64,000 nt of DNA from Bradyrhizobium sp. 1(2017) (GTDB taxonomy: Bacteria; Pseudomonadota; Alphaproteobacteria; Rhizobiales; Xanthobacteraceae): assembly GCF_011602485.2 (NCBI RefSeq), contig NZ_CP050022.2, forward strand, positions 186,001-250,000, read 5' to 3'. This document shows, in pieces, positions 18,973-28,833 of the stretch. The translations under genes were made by a program, and so were the position numbers. The stretch's first letter is position 1; each line of letters begins with the position of its first letter. The notes beneath the pieces are model-generated. The model searched no databases. It was not told the origin of the DNA and saw only the letters and a program-made list of their open reading frames with translations.

Positions 18973-19586
18973 CGCTTGCCGCGACTCCCGCCGTCAAGAC
19001 CGCATTTCCGCCGCTCGCCTGGGCCGGCATCGCGCTGTTGCTGCTGGCACTGCAGGCCGCGATCCTGCTTGCGATGGGACGCGTGCCGATCTGCACCTGC
19101 GGCACGATCAAGCTGTGGCACGGGGTCGTGAACAGCTCGGAGAATTCCCAGCACATCGCGGACTGGTACACCTTCTCGCACGTCCTGCACGGCTTCCTGT
19201 TCTACGGCCTGACCTGGCTGCTGTTCGCGCGATGGCCCCTGCTGTCTTTGTCGTGGCCGGCGCGGCTGATCATCGCCATGCTGATCGAAGGCGCCTGGGA
19301 GATCGTCGAGAATTCGCCGTTCATCATCGAACGCTACCGCGCCGGCACGATCTCGCTGGACTATTACGGTGACAGCATCGTCAATTCGGTCTCCGACAAC
19401 CTCGCCATGATCCTGGGGTTCCTAGCCGCACGGATGCTGCCCGTCACCGCGACCGTCCTCCTCGGGCTCGCCTTCGAGATCATGCTGGCGCTCCACATTC
19501 GCGACAATCTGACACTCAATATCCTGATGTTGATCCATCCGATCGAGGCCGTGAAGCAATGGCAATCGGGCCCGCCCATCATCTGA
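18969..19586 (+). CDS. DUF2585 (UPF0314) membrane protein
   Basis: 205 aa with about four to five hydrophobic segments (20-38, 70-90, 95-112, 150-170 and a late one). The segments [12 protein letters not shown] and [18 protein letters not shown] are family hallmarks. Function unknown. ATGA overlap with the GNAT gene and 49 bases to hslU place it inside the hsl transcription unit. Confidence 0.85.
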   Translation: MTLAATPAVKTAFPPLAWAGIALLLLALQAAILLAMGRVPICTCGTIKLWHGVVNSSENSQHIADWYTFSHVLHGFLFYGLTWLLFARWPLLSLSWPARLIIAMLIEGAWEIVENSPFIIERYRAGTISLDYYGDSIVNSVSDNLAMILGFLAARMLPVTATVLLGLAFEIMLALHIRDNLTLNILMLIHPIEAVKQWQSGPPII

Positions 19587-19635
19587 CGCAAAATGCAGCT
19601 TGTCCTTGGCCGCCTCCCGCCCTAGCTAAACAGAC

Positions 19636-20940
19636 ATGACAGACTTCTCCCCCCGCGAAATCGTTTCCGAACTCGACCGTTTCATCGTCGGCCAGGCCGA
19701 TGCCAAGCGCGCCGTCTCGATCGCGCTGCGCAACCGCTGGCGTCGTCAGCAGCTCACCGGCTCCTTGCGCGAGGAGGTGCTGCCGAAGAACATCCTGATG
19801 ATCGGCCCGACCGGTGTCGGCAAGACCGAGATCGCGCGGCGGCTGGCCAAGCTGGCGAATGCGCCGTTTCTGAAGGTGGAGGCGACCAAGTTCACCGAGG
19901 TCGGCTATGTCGGGCGCGACGTCGAGCAGATCGTGCGCGATCTCGTCGAGGTCGCGATCGCCCAGGTGCGCGAGCGCAAGCGCAAGGACGTGCAGGCGCG
20001 GGCGCAGCTCGCCGCCGAAGAGCGCGTGCTCGATGCGCTGGTCGGCGCCAATGCCTCGTCGGCGACGCGGGAATCTTTCCGCAAGAAGCTGCGCGCCGGC
20101 GAGCTCAACGACAAGGAAATCGAGATCGAGACGCAGTCCTCCGGCGGCGGCATGCCGATGTTCGAAATCCCGGGCATGCCGGGCGCGCAGATGGGCGCGA
20201 TCTCGATCGGCGACATCTTCGGCAAGTTGGGGGGCCGCAGCAAGACGCGGCGGCTGACGGTGGAGGGCTCGCACGAGATCCTCGTCAACGAGGAGTCCGA
20301 CAAGCTGCTCGACACCGAGCAGCTCACGATGGAGGCGATCAGCGCGGTCGAGAACAACGGCATCGTGTTCCTGGACGAGATCGACAAGATCTGTGCCCGC
20401 GACGGCCGCGTCGGCGGTGACGTCTCCCGCGAGGGCGTGCAGCGCGATCTGTTGCCGCTGATCGAGGGCACCTCGGTCTCGACCAAGCACGGCGCGGTGA
20501 AGACCGATCACATCCTGTTCATCGCGTCCGGCGCCTTTCACGTCGCCAAGCCGTCCGACCTCCTGCCGGAATTGCAGGGCCGCCTGCCGATCCGCGTCGA
20601 GCTGCAGGCGCTGACCCGCGACGACATGCGCCGCATCCTGACCGAGCCCGAGGCTTCGCTGATCAAGCAATATGTCGCGCTGATGCAGACCGAGGGCGTG
20701 ACGCTCGACATCACCGACAGCGCCATCGATGCGCTGGCCGACGTCGCGGTGGCTGTCAACTCCACCGTCGAGAACATCGGCGCCCGGCGGCTGCAGACCG
20801 TGATGGAGCGGGTGCTGGACGAGATCTCCTTCACCGCCCCCGACCGCAACGGCGAGACCGTCAAGGTCGACGCGGATTTCGTGCAGAAGCACGTCGGCGA
20901 TTTGGCCAAGAACGCGGATCTGAGCCGGTTCATTTTGTAA
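19636..20940 (+). CDS. hslU: HslU unfoldase ATPase
   Basis: 434 aa AAA+ unfoldase that feeds substrates into HslV. It has Walker [14 protein letters not shown] (about 57-69), Walker B IVFLDEID, the pore motif region [11 protein letters not shown], and the terminal LSRFIL tail that inserts into HslV. Length is normal. Co-transcription with hslV, GNAT and DUF2585 is likely from spacing. A palindromic repeat follows the stop. Confidence 0.97.
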   Translation: MTDFSPREIVSELDRFIVGQADAKRAVSIALRNRWRRQQLTGSLREEVLPKNILMIGPTGVGKTEIARRLAKLANAPFLKVEATKFTEVGYVGRDVEQIVRDLVEVAIAQVRERKRKDVQARAQLAAEERVLDALVGANASSATRESFRKKLRAGELNDKEIEIETQSSGGGMPMFEIPGMPGAQMGAISIGDIFGKLGGRSKTRRLTVEGSHEILVNEESDKLLDTEQLTMEAISAVENNGIVFLDEIDKICARDGRVGGDVSREGVQRDLLPLIEGTSVSTKHGAVKTDHILFIASGAFHVAKPSDLLPELQGRLPIRVELQALTRDDMRRILTEPEASLIKQYVALMQTEGVTLDITDSAIDALADVAVAVNSTVENIGARRLQTVMERVLDEISFTAPDRNGETVKVDADFVQKHVGDLAKNADLSRFIL

Positions 20941-20964
20941 TTCGCTAGGCTCGCGCTATCTATT

Positions 20965-21114
20965 CCGCCGTCGTCCCGGCCTAGTGCGCAATTGCGCACG
21001 GGGGGCCGGGACCCATACTCCGTGACGGTCATCGTAAAAAGATAGCGGCTCCAACGTTGCCTCAAAACAGACACTCGTGGTTATGGGTCCCGGCTTTCGC
21101 CGGGACGACGGCGG
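20965..21114. repeat. 150-base palindromic intergenic element
   Basis: A perfect 16-base terminal inverted repeat (CCGCCGTCGTCCCGGC at 20965-20980, complement at 21099-21114) encloses about 118 bases. Inside are secondary arms GGCCGGGACCCATA and TATGGGTCCCGG. It is the same family as 38114-38247 and 117-142. It could fold into a large hairpin in the 3' region of the hsl transcript. Confidence 0.8.
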
Positions 21115-21138
21115 AGTTTGACGCGCGGCGGGTGCTAC

Positions 21139-22263
21139 GTGCGCGCTAGCATCCTGCAAAACCCCTGGCGGCTGCTGCTCGCGATCAACGCCGTGATCAT
21201 CGTCGGCGTCTTCGTCCACAAGATCCAGCTGCCGCCCTACGTCCCCTATATCCACCTCCTCGTCGACTACCATTTCGGCTTCATCAAGCGGGCGCTGATC
21301 GGAGCGATCGTCGCGCTGTTCACCGACAAGGTGCCGGTCTGGCTGGTGTTCGCGCTCGGCGGGGCGACGTGGCTCGTGACGCTCGGGCTCTATGCAAAGC
21401 TGTTCCAGAGGACGTTCGGCTTCACCGCGACGACACTGCCGCTGTTCGTCTTGACCGCGGGCTCGCCGTTCTTCCTGAAGAACTTCATGCACACGCTCGG
21501 CCATTTCGACATCTATGGCTGTGCGCTGGCGATCGTGCTGCTGCTGCTGCCGGCGGGCTCGCTGCTGTTCGTGGCGACGGCCGCGTCGTTCTCGGTCGTT
21601 CTCGTGCTGATCCATCACATCCATCTCCTGATGTATGTGCCGACGATCATCACCATCGTCGTGATCAGGTACTACCTAGCTTTCGGCTGCAATCGCACCA
21701 ACGTTGCGTTCGGTGTCGCCGCTCTCGCCATCGTCGCCGCATTGTTCTTCGCGGCACAGTTCCTCGGGACGATGCCGGTCCCGGAGGCGGATTTCGTTGC
21801 GTATCTGAAGACCCGGATGACCGATCCTGCGCGCACCGACCTGCTGCAATTCAGCTACATCTGGTACCAGCCGCTGGCGAAGGAGGTTGCCGACACCTGG
21901 GGCCGGCTGCCGCACAACATCCTCGGCGTGCCGGTCTTCGCACTGCTGATCTGGCTGCATACGCCATTGTGGCGCCATCTCGCGAGCCTGATCGGCGGGC
22001 TCGCGAGCGAAGCGCATCGCCGCCTCGTGATCGCGGCGCTGATCGGCATCAGCCTCGCCTATCTCGTGATGTTCGCGATGGTGTTCGACTATTCGCGCTG
22101 GATCTCGAACTGGGCGGTCTGCATGTTCCTGATCCTGCATGCGGTGAAGATGCTGCCGGCCGCGCGGAAAACGCCGGCAATTCGGTCCGAGGATCGGACG
22201 ACGAATATCTTCGGCCTGATCATCACGCTGATCCCGCGCGTCGGAATCATCCGGCCCTTCTAG
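21139..22263 (+). CDS. Polytopic membrane protein of unknown function
   Basis: About 374 aa, mostly hydrophobic, with some eight to ten predicted membrane segments and short loops. I do not recognise the family; it could be a glycosyltransferase-like or transporter-like integral protein. Start is uncertain: GTG 21139 is chosen because the TTG at 21118 abuts the repeat. The stop overlaps the convergent smr stop (22260-22263). Confidence 0.65.
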   Translation: MRASILQNPWRLLLAINAVIIVGVFVHKIQLPPYVPYIHLLVDYHFGFIKRALIGAIVALFTDKVPVWLVFALGGATWLVTLGLYAKLFQRTFGFTATTLPLFVLTAGSPFFLKNFMHTLGHFDIYGCALAIVLLLLPAGSLLFVATAASFSVVLVLIHHIHLLMYVPTIITIVVIRYYLAFGCNRTNVAFGVAALAIVAALFFAAQFLGTMPVPEADFVAYLKTRMTDPARTDLLQFSYIWYQPLAKEVADTWGRLPHNILGVPVFALLIWLHTPLWRHLASLIGGLASEAHRRLVIAALIGISLAYLVMFAMVFDYSRWISNWAVCMFLILHAVKMLPAARKTPAIRSEDRTTNIFGLIITLIPRVGIIRPF

Positions 22264-22862
22264 AATCTCGCCCGGCGGATCCGCACATACAGCGCACCCT
22301 CGCCGCCATGGCCGATAGCGGCTTCCTCGAAGCCGACGACGAAGGCGCGGAATTCCGGCAGGCTCAGCCATTCCGGCACCTGGCGGCGCAGCACGCCGCT
22401 TTCGCCGCCGCTGCGTCCCTTGCCGGTGATGACAAGCACGAAGGTCAGACCGTCATGATGGGCGCGGTGCAGGAATCCGGTCAGCGCGCGATGGGCGCGC
22501 ATCTGGGTCATGCCGTGCAGGTCGAGCCGCGCCTCGATCTCGCTGCGCCCGCGCGACAGCTTTGCGCGCTCGCGCTTGCCGAGCGGCGCCAGAGGCGGCA
22601 CGGACGGCTTTGCAACGCGCGGAATCGGCGCGGCAGCAATCGGGCGCGGTGGTGGTCCGGATCTCACCGCCGGTACAACGGGCGAAGGCTCGCTGCGCGG
22701 CGCAGGCGCCGCCTTGGTCACACCCTTGGCCACGCGATGTTTCCTGAGCGGCTTGAGCTGTTTTGCAACCGAATCCCACAGTGCACGCTCCTCCTCGCTC
22801 AGCGCACGGCGGCGCGGCGAGGGGCGAGGCTCCAGCACGGGCGGACGGGACGATCGCTTCAT
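22260..22862 (-). CDS. Smr/MutS2-type domain protein
   Basis: 200 aa. A basic, proline/alanine-rich N-terminal half (about 1-105) is followed by a C-terminal Smr domain (about 110-195) with LDLHGMT and ITGKGRSGGESGVLR, the nuclease/RNA-binding signatures. Such stand-alone Smr proteins are common beside mltA in Rhizobiales. It overlaps the mltA stop by 4 bases (ATGA), so it is the last gene of timA-mltA-smr. Confidence 0.88.
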   Translation of the reverse strand: MKRSSRPPVLEPRPSPRRRALSEEERALWDSVAKQLKPLRKHRVAKGVTKAAPAPRSEPSPVVPAVRSGPPPRPIAAAPIPRVAKPSVPPLAPLGKRERAKLSRGRSEIEARLDLHGMTQMRAHRALTGFLHRAHHDGLTFVLVITGKGRSGGESGVLRRQVPEWLSLPEFRAFVVGFEEAAIGHGGEGALYVRIRRARF

Positions 22863-24445
22863 TGCTGGTCGGATCGACGATTCACGCGCTTGCGCTGTTC
22901 GCGGTCGGGCTTGATGTTCGGACGCGGCTCCGGCAGCGGCACCGGGCTCGCCACCGCAATGGCGGCATCCTTGGCTTGTGGCACGGCAGGCGAAGCCGCG
23001 CCAGCCTTGCTCGTCTCATCCGGCTTCACTGCGGCCGCCGCGTTCTTCGGATCCTTGCTGGAATCCTTGGCGGGATCGGTTTGCGGAAACAGCTTTGCGA
23101 TCTTCTCCGACGGCCGCGGGTCGGGCACCGGCAGCCTGGCGGCGCGTGGGCTGGGATCGATGCTCTTCGGCACCAGCATCACGAAGTGCATGGGGTGACG
23201 CAACCGCCCCGAGACACGGCCGGCCTCCTGGCCCGCGCCGAAAAAGAGATCGGCGCGCGCAGGGCCGATGATAGCCGAGCCGGTGTCCTGCGCGATCATC
23301 AGCCGGCGGAACGGCGTCTTGGCCCGTTCGGACTCGATCGGCAGCTCACCCTCGATGAAGAACGGCGTACCGTAGACGTGCAGCGACTTGTCGACCGCGA
23401 TCGAGCGGCCGGCCGTCAGCGGAATGCCCTGCGCGCCCACCGCCTCGTCCTTGTCGGACAGATTGACCTCGCGGAAGAAGATGTAGGCGCGGTTCGCGCG
23501 GCGCAGCTCCTTGGCGCCGTCAGGGTTCTGCGCCATCCACTCCCTGATCTTCTGCATCGACATCTCCTCCCTCGGGATGATGCCGCGCTCGATCAGGATG
23601 CGACCGACGGCGGTGTAGGGATAGCCGTTATAGGCGTCATAGTTGAGCCGAACCGAGCTGCCGTCCTCGAACTTGATCCGCGCCGAGCCCTGGATCTGCG
23701 CGAACAGGAGATCGGTCGGATCCTTCAGCCAGGCGATCTCCAGCCCGCGGCCGGCGATCTTGCCGTCCTCGATCTCGCCGCGATCGTAATAGGGCACCAG
23801 CTTGCGGCGGCCGATCTTGCGATAGACCGGGCCCTTGTTGGGCAGGCTGACCGAGTCTTGCTTGTAACCGCGTACGAACAGGTTGGACGGGCGGCGATAG
23901 ACGGGAACGTCGTAGACGTCGGTCTGGGTACGCGATCCCTCCAGCACCGGCTCGTAATAACCGGTGACGAAGCCGTCGGGCTCGCCGAGGCGCGAGATGC
24001 GAAGCGGCGCGAAATTGTCCTCGAAGAAGGTCTTGGCCTTGGCGTCGTCGGCAAGCTCGAGCGATCTGGCGGTCCGGCAAGGCTCGTTCAACGAGCCGGC
24101 CAGGGCCTTCGGCTCCGATGCGCCGGTCTGCGCGTTGATCGTCCGGCAACTGGCACGGAACGTCTTGTAGGCGGCGAGGTGATTGTCGTCGCTCCAGCCC
24201 TTCACGTCCGCCCAGGCCAGCGGCAGATATTGCGCGCCGGAAATCTCGAACGGCAGGGGGAGCTGCGGATAGGGCAGGGCCCGCGGCGGGGCGGCGGGCA
24301 GATGCGGGAGATGGTGGTGGTGGCTGCGATAGTGGCGCCGCGCCGCCTCGGCACCGAGCGAAAACGACGACAGCGCAACGACACCTGCGCAAAGCGCCGT
24401 CGCGCTGGTCTTCAGGAAAGTCTTAATTCGCGCTTCCGGTGCCAA
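22859..24445 (-). CDS. mltA: Membrane-bound lytic murein transglycosylase A
   Basis: About 528 aa. Cleaves peptidoglycan glycan strands in the periplasm. A signal peptide (KTFLKTSATALCAGVVALSSFSLGAEA) is followed by the MltA domain (VTGYYEPVLEGS near 165) and the 3D domain with its aspartates (IAQDTGSAIIGPARADLFFG near 400). The tail is long and proline/alanine/lysine-rich (about 440-528). No ATG fits; TTG 24445, inside the end of timA, places the signal peptide best. An in-frame ATG is available upstream at 24532 but would add a non-signal extension. Confidence 0.88.
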   Translation of the reverse strand: MAPEARIKTFLKTSATALCAGVVALSSFSLGAEAARRHYRSHHHHLPHLPAAPPRALPYPQLPLPFEISGAQYLPLAWADVKGWSDDNHLAAYKTFRASCRTINAQTGASEPKALAGSLNEPCRTARSLELADDAKAKTFFEDNFAPLRISRLGEPDGFVTGYYEPVLEGSRTQTDVYDVPVYRRPSNLFVRGYKQDSVSLPNKGPVYRKIGRRKLVPYYDRGEIEDGKIAGRGLEIAWLKDPTDLLFAQIQGSARIKFEDGSSVRLNYDAYNGYPYTAVGRILIERGIIPREEMSMQKIREWMAQNPDGAKELRRANRAYIFFREVNLSDKDEAVGAQGIPLTAGRSIAVDKSLHVYGTPFFIEGELPIESERAKTPFRRLMIAQDTGSAIIGPARADLFFGAGQEAGRVSGRLRHPMHFVMLVPKSIDPSPRAARLPVPDPRPSEKIAKLFPQTDPAKDSSKDPKNAAAAVKPDETSKAGAASPAVPQAKDAAIAVASPVPLPEPRPNIKPDREQRKRVNRRSDQQ

Positions 24446-25118
24446 CCAGCTTCCAGTTCGGATCGCGAGAGGAAGTGTCGCGGGCGAAGGTCCAGACGTC
24501 CGTGATGTCGGCGACCGTGTCGGCACTGCCATCGACGATATTGCCGGCCTTGTCGCGGGTGGCCGAGATCATCTGCGAGACGAAGCGGATCGTGAGCTGG
24601 GCGGTGCGGTCGCGCATCTCCGCGCCGACGAGCTCCGCCTTGTCGATCGAGACGAAACGCGTCTCGGTCTTCTGCTCGTTCTTCTCGCGCTCCTTGATCG
24701 CAGCGTCGAAGCTCTCATAGACCTCTGTCGACAACAGGTCGCGCAGCGCGCGGCGGTCGCCATTGGCAAAGGCCAGCACGATCATCTCGTAAGCACCGCG
24801 GGCACCCGAGATGAAATGGCGCGGGTCGAAGGTGGAATCCTTCTCGACGATGGCGTCCAGACCCTGTGCGAGCGGGGTGCCAGGCTCGGTCAGCCCCTTC
24901 CAGCGGTCGGCAGGCGGGGTCGGCTCGGCCGTCGGCGCCAGCGGGGCCTGGTCGATCACCTTGCCCGGCATGGTCACGACGTTCTTGTCCTGGGCACCCT
25001 GGAGCGCGTTGCGGTCGAACGGCGGCCGTTCGTTTCCGGTGCGCTGCCCCAGCACGCTGCGCAGCCGCAGAAAGATAAAGACCGCCAGCGCCAGGAAGAT
25101 GATAGTGTAGATGTCCAC
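24423..25118 (-). CDS. Tim44-domain protein (TimA-like)
   Basis: 231 aa. An N-terminal membrane anchor (DIYTIIFLALAVFIFLRLRSV, within residues 1-22) and a C-terminal Tim44-like domain (about 95-230, with FDPRHFISGARGAYEMIVLAFANGD split across its first helix). Bacterial relatives are inner-membrane proteins of uncertain role in envelope biogenesis. GTG 25118 opens straight into the anchor. It shares a 409-base divergent region with secB, as in many alphaproteobacteria. Confidence 0.85.
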   Translation of the reverse strand: MDIYTIIFLALAVFIFLRLRSVLGQRTGNERPPFDRNALQGAQDKNVVTMPGKVIDQAPLAPTAEPTPPADRWKGLTEPGTPLAQGLDAIVEKDSTFDPRHFISGARGAYEMIVLAFANGDRRALRDLLSTEVYESFDAAIKEREKNEQKTETRFVSIDKAELVGAEMRDRTAQLTIRFVSQMISATRDKAGNIVDGSADTVADITDVWTFARDTSSRDPNWKLVGTGSAN

Positions 25119-25527
25119 GTCGTATTCGCTTTCTGGTCTTTGCTTTGGGTCTTCGCTTCGAGGTCGTCGCCGGGAAAATCGATCCGGCCAGTAGACCGTT
25201 CCATACGGGAACGGCAAGTCTACATCACCATGTTAGGTCCGCGCGTCCGTGGGATGTAGGCACGAAATCCCGCCCGGCCAATGGCGCCTTTTGGCACAGC
25301 GCCGAGTGTAGCGCGTTTTATGCTTGAGGGGAAACCCGATCCTGCCCGGAAATCGCGCAGCTTCAATCGTTTAAGGCGCGATTTCGGCAAAAGGCAGGGT
25401 TAAACGTCACAGTTGCAGGCGCGGTCCGGATCTGCTTTCCGGAGCCGTTCGTCCTTGTGGAATGAGGCGGCCCTATGTTAGCCAACCGCCGCGAAATTCA
25501 GCCCAAATCGGGTAAGGAGAGACTTTC
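25119..25527. other. Divergent promoter region timA/secB
   Basis: 409 bases between divergent starts. I see no gene, and fxsA, which sits here in some relatives, is absent. The secB start is preceded by a good ribosome-binding site (TAAGGAGAG at 25511-25519). No hairpin or known operator stands out. Confidence 0.4.
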
Positions 25528-26013
25528 ATGACCAACGGTAACGGCACCCCTCCCGAGGCGGCCCAGGCTCCCCAGCTCAACGTGCTGGCGCAATATACCA
25601 AGGACCTCTCGTTCGAAAATCCGAACGCGCCGAGCTCGCTCCAGCAGCAGAACCAGCCGCCCCAGATCAACATCCAGATCAATGTCAGCGCCAACAACCT
25701 CAGCGAACAGGAGTTCGAGGTGACGTTGTCGGTCGAGGGCAAGGCCGAGGCCGCGGGAAAGCTGATGTTCTCGTTCGAGCTCGCCTATGCCGGCGTGTTC
25801 CGGATCGCCAATGTGCCGCAGGAGAACCTGCATCCGCTGGTCATGATCGAGTGCCCGCGTCTGCTGTTCCCGTTCGCCCGCGAAATCATCGCGACCGCCG
25901 TGCGTGACGGCGGGTTCCCGCCGCTGATGCTGGACCCGGTCGACTTCGTCGGTCTGTATCGTCAGAACATGGAGCGGCAAATGGCCGCTCAGGGCCAAGC
26001 CGGTCAGGCCTGA
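25528..26013 (+). CDS. secB: Protein-export chaperone SecB
   Basis: 161 aa tetrameric chaperone that keeps preproteins unfolded and hands them to SecA. Recognised by [14 protein letters not shown] (about 23-36) and by [13 protein letters not shown]...GGFPPL with the conserved pocket residues. Length is normal. Its last 10 bases overlap the convergent dnaQ stop. Confidence 0.97.
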   Translation: MTNGNGTPPEAAQAPQLNVLAQYTKDLSFENPNAPSSLQQQNQPPQINIQINVSANNLSEQEFEVTLSVEGKAEAAGKLMFSFELAYAGVFRIANVPQENLHPLVMIECPRLLFPFAREIIATAVRDGGFPPLMLDPVDFVGLYRQNMERQMAAQGQAGQA

Positions 26014-26726
26014 CCGGCCGCAAGGGCGGCTGGAGCGGGCAGGTACTCGTTCCAGATCGCCTTGTCGCCGAGCGTTGCGATGAAGGCCCGGTGGGCCTCG
26101 CGCTCGGCATCGGAAACCCGCGGCGCGAGCGGTATCATGCGCTGCCGCCGCGGTGCTTCGCCGGCCGCATTGACCCGGATCTCTTCGGCTTCCGAGGCCA
26201 GCAGCAGCTGCGACTGCCGCGCCCCGACCAGATCGACATAAACCTCGGCCAGAAGCTCGGCGTCGAGCAACGCGCCGTGCTTGGTGCGGTGAGAATTGTC
26301 GATCGAATAGCGCGAGCAGAGATCGTCGAGCCGGTTCGAGACGCCCGGGTGCTTGCGCCGGGCCAGCAGCAGCGTATCGACCAGCCTCTCGCGCGGGATC
26401 GCCGCGCGCTTGATCCGGTCGAGCTCGGCATTGATGAAGCTGATGTCGAACGAGGCGTTGTGGATCACCAGCGGCGCGTCGCCGATGAACTCCAGAAACG
26501 CATCGACCACCTCGTGGAACAGCGACTTGGTCGACAGGAATTCGGCTGACAGCCCGTGCACCGCAAAGGCTTCCGCCGGCATGTCCCTCTCGGGATTGAT
26601 GTAGACGTGGTACGTCTGTCCCGTCGGCATGCGGTTGAAGATCTCGACGCAGCCGATCTCGACCAGACGATCACCGCGGAGCGGATCAAGGCCGGTGGTT
26701 TCGGTATCGAGAACGATTTCACGCAT
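26004..26726 (-). CDS. dnaQ: DNA polymerase III epsilon subunit (proofreading exonuclease)
   Basis: 240 aa DEDDh 3'-5' exonuclease. The catalytic residues are in [11 protein letters not shown] (Asp6, Glu8), the [13 protein letters not shown] block and the C-terminal [14 protein letters not shown] (HxxxxD). It provides proofreading for the replicative polymerase. The 26-base gap from coaE suggests one transcript with ppsR-maf-coaE. Confidence 0.95.
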   Translation of the reverse strand: MREIVLDTETTGLDPLRGDRLVEIGCVEIFNRMPTGQTYHVYINPERDMPAEAFAVHGLSAEFLSTKSLFHEVVDAFLEFIGDAPLVIHNASFDISFINAELDRIKRAAIPRERLVDTLLLARRKHPGVSNRLDDLCSRYSIDNSHRTKHGALLDAELLAEVYVDLVGARQSQLLLASEAEEIRVNAAGEAPRRQRMIPLAPRVSDAEREAHRAFIATLGDKAIWNEYLPAPAALAAGQA

Positions 26727-26752
26727 GATTGAGTGCCGTGTGATGCGGCGAA

Positions 26753-27352
26753 TCAGGCTCGCCGTTGCGGCATCTTAACGACCTCGGCCAGGATGTGCGC
26801 GATTTGCGCCCGCACCGGCTCGAGACCGTGTGAGGTATCCACCACGAAATCGGCGCGCTTGCGCTTTTCAGCGTCGGGCATCTGCTTGGCGATGATGGCG
26901 TCGAGCTTTGCCTCGTCCATCGTCCCCCGCGCCAGCACTCGTTCACGCTGGAGTTCCGGCGAGGTCGAGACCACGACCACCGCATCGACCCGCTTCTCGC
27001 CGCCGGTCTCGAACAGCAGCGGAATGTCCAGCACCACGACCGGCGCCTTGGCCGCTTCCGCATCGGCGAAGAATTTTTGCCGGGACGCACCCAGCATCGG
27101 ATGGACGATCTGCTCGAGCTGCTTGATCGCGGCGGGATCATGCACCACGCGTGCAGACAGTTTTGCCCGGTCGACCTTGCCATTCGCGGTCGTGCCGGGA
27201 AACGCAGCCTCGATCGCCGGCGCCGCTTCACCCTCATACAATTGATGGACGGAGGCATCGGCGTCGTAGACGGGAACACCGGCCTCCACGAACAATTTCG
27301 CGGTGGTGGATTTGCCCATCCCGATCGAGCCCGTCAGTCCGAGAATCCGCAT
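26753..27352 (-). CDS. coaE: Dephospho-CoA kinase
   Basis: 199 aa; last step of coenzyme A synthesis. P-loop [12 protein letters not shown] begins at residue 4, and [10 protein letters not shown] and [11 protein letters not shown] are family motifs. ATG 27352 gives the standard start MRILGLTGS; an in-frame extension upstream is not conserved in character. It begins 23 bases after maf. aroE, which lies between maf and coaE in several alphaproteobacteria, is missing here. Confidence 0.95.
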   Translation of the reverse strand: MRILGLTGSIGMGKSTTAKLFVEAGVPVYDADASVHQLYEGEAAPAIEAAFPGTTANGKVDRAKLSARVVHDPAAIKQLEQIVHPMLGASRQKFFADAEAAKAPVVVLDIPLLFETGGEKRVDAVVVVSTSPELQRERVLARGTMDEAKLDAIIAKQMPDAEKRKRADFVVDTSHGLEPVRAQIAHILAEVVKMPQRRA

Positions 27353-27375
27353 CAGCGCCCAGCCATGTCTGTCGT

Positions 27376-27993
27376 TCACACCGCAACTAGCCGCTCGCGG
27401 CGCAGGAACGCAAGCAGCGGCAGCAGCGGCAGGCCGAGAATGGTGAAATGGTCGCCTTCGATGCGCTCGAACAGATGAATGCCGAGGCCTTCGAGCTGAT
27501 AGGCGCCGACGCTGGTCGTGACCGCGTCGCCGGCCGCATCGAGATAGGCTGACAGCTCCGTCTCTGTCATCTGCCGCATGGTCATGCGGGCGATCGAAAC
27601 ATGCTCGAAGACGATCTTGCCGTCACGCGCCATGGCGACCGCGGAATTCAGCTCGTGGCTGCTGCCCGCAAGATCACGCAATTGTGCCATCGCCTGCGCA
27701 CGGCCTGCCGGCTTGTTGAAGAGGCGCTCGCCCAGGGCCAGCGTCTGATCGGCACCGATCACGTAGCTGCCGGGATAACGTGCCGAGACGGCTCTGGCCT
27801 TTTCGCGCGCCAGCAGCAGGCCGATCTCGCGCGGGTTCGAAAGCTTCGAGGCGGCCTGGATGCCGCGCTCGTCGATATCAGCCGTGACTGCCTTGAATTC
27901 GAGGCCGGCATTCGCCAGCAGCATCTTCCGCGCGCTGCTCTGCGAGGCCAGGATCAACGGAGATTTGCCGAGCCACAGACCCATCGCCGACAC
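27376..27993 (-). CDS. Maf-like nucleotide pyrophosphatase
   Basis: 205 aa Maf/HAM1-superfamily enzyme that hydrolyses non-canonical or canonical NTPs (dTTP/UTP or m7GTP types). It has the family start [22 protein letters not shown], the GADQTL motif and [10 protein letters not shown]. Which Maf subtype cannot be told securely. Start is GTG 27993 (immediately after the ppsR stop) or ATG 27984. Confidence 0.92.
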   Translation of the reverse strand: MSAMGLWLGKSPLILASQSSARKMLLANAGLEFKAVTADIDERGIQAASKLSNPREIGLLLAREKARAVSARYPGSYVIGADQTLALGERLFNKPAGRAQAMAQLRDLAGSSHELNSAVAMARDGKIVFEHVSIARMTMRQMTETELSAYLDAAGDAVTTSVGAYQLEGLGIHLFERIEGDHFTILGLPLLPLLAFLRRERLVAV

Positions 27994-28833
27994 TTACCCG
28001 GAAGGCCGGTTGCGCTGGCGATCGGTGTACAGCTTCATGATCGCCGCCGCGGTTTCCTCGATCGAACGCCGCGTGACGTCCAGCAACGGCCAATCGTGCT
28101 TGGCGCTCAGCTTGCGTGCGAACGCGACTTCCTCGGTGACCGACTGCTTGTCGGTGTAGCTGTCGCTGCCGGATTCGGCGCCCATGGACAACAGGCGATT
28201 CTGACGGATCTGGATCAGGCGCTCCGGCGTCGCATGCAGGCTGACGACCAGCGGCCGCGTCAGCGTCTCCAGTTGCGAGGGCACCGGAATGCCTGGGACC
28301 AGCGGCACGTTGGCGGTGCGGATGCCGCGATTGGCGAGATAGATCGACGTCGGCGTCTTCGAGGTCCGGGACACGCCGACCAGCACCACGTCGGCATCGT
28401 CGAGACCTTCGACATGCTGGCCGTCGTCGTGGATCATCGTGTAGTTCAGCGCGTCGATGCGCTTGAAATATTCCGCGTTGAGGACGTGCTGGGCGCCGAC
28501 CCGGCCGGTGGTCGCCGCGCCAAGATAGGCTTCGAACAACTGCATGACCGGGCCGATGATCGACAGGCTCGGAACGTTGATCTCCTTGCACTTGTTCTCG
28601 AGCCGAAAGACCAGATCCTTCTCCAGCAGCGTGAACAGCACGATTCCCGGCGCCTCCTCGATCTCGTCGAGCACGCGATCGAGCTGCTTCTGGCTGCGGA
28701 CCAGCGGATAGACATGCTCGACCGGGGTCACGTTGGCGTATTGGGCCGCGACCGCCCGCGCCACGGTGATCAGCGTCTCACCGGTGGAGTCGGACACGAG
28801 GTGCAGATGGAAATAATTGTTCGAGGTCGGCAC
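27994..28833 (-). CDS. ppsR: PEP synthase/PPDK regulatory kinase-pyrophosphorylase
   Basis: 279 aa DUF299 protein, a bifunctional ADP-dependent kinase and phosphate-dependent pyrophosphorylase that controls PEP synthase or pyruvate phosphate dikinase. The glycine-rich motif [11 protein letters not shown] (about 153-163) and [10 protein letters not shown] are diagnostic. GTG start at 28833. It is the first gene of the leftward run and diverges from hemJ across the candidate replication origin. Confidence 0.95.
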   Translation of the reverse strand: MPTSNNYFHLHLVSDSTGETLITVARAVAAQYANVTPVEHVYPLVRSQKQLDRVLDEIEEAPGIVLFTLLEKDLVFRLENKCKEINVPSLSIIGPVMQLFEAYLGAATTGRVGAQHVLNAEYFKRIDALNYTMIHDDGQHVEGLDDADVVLVGVSRTSKTPTSIYLANRGIRTANVPLVPGIPVPSQLETLTRPLVVSLHATPERLIQIRQNRLLSMGAESGSDSYTDKQSVTEEVAFARKLSAKHDWPLLDVTRRSIEETAAAIMKLYTDRQRNRPSG

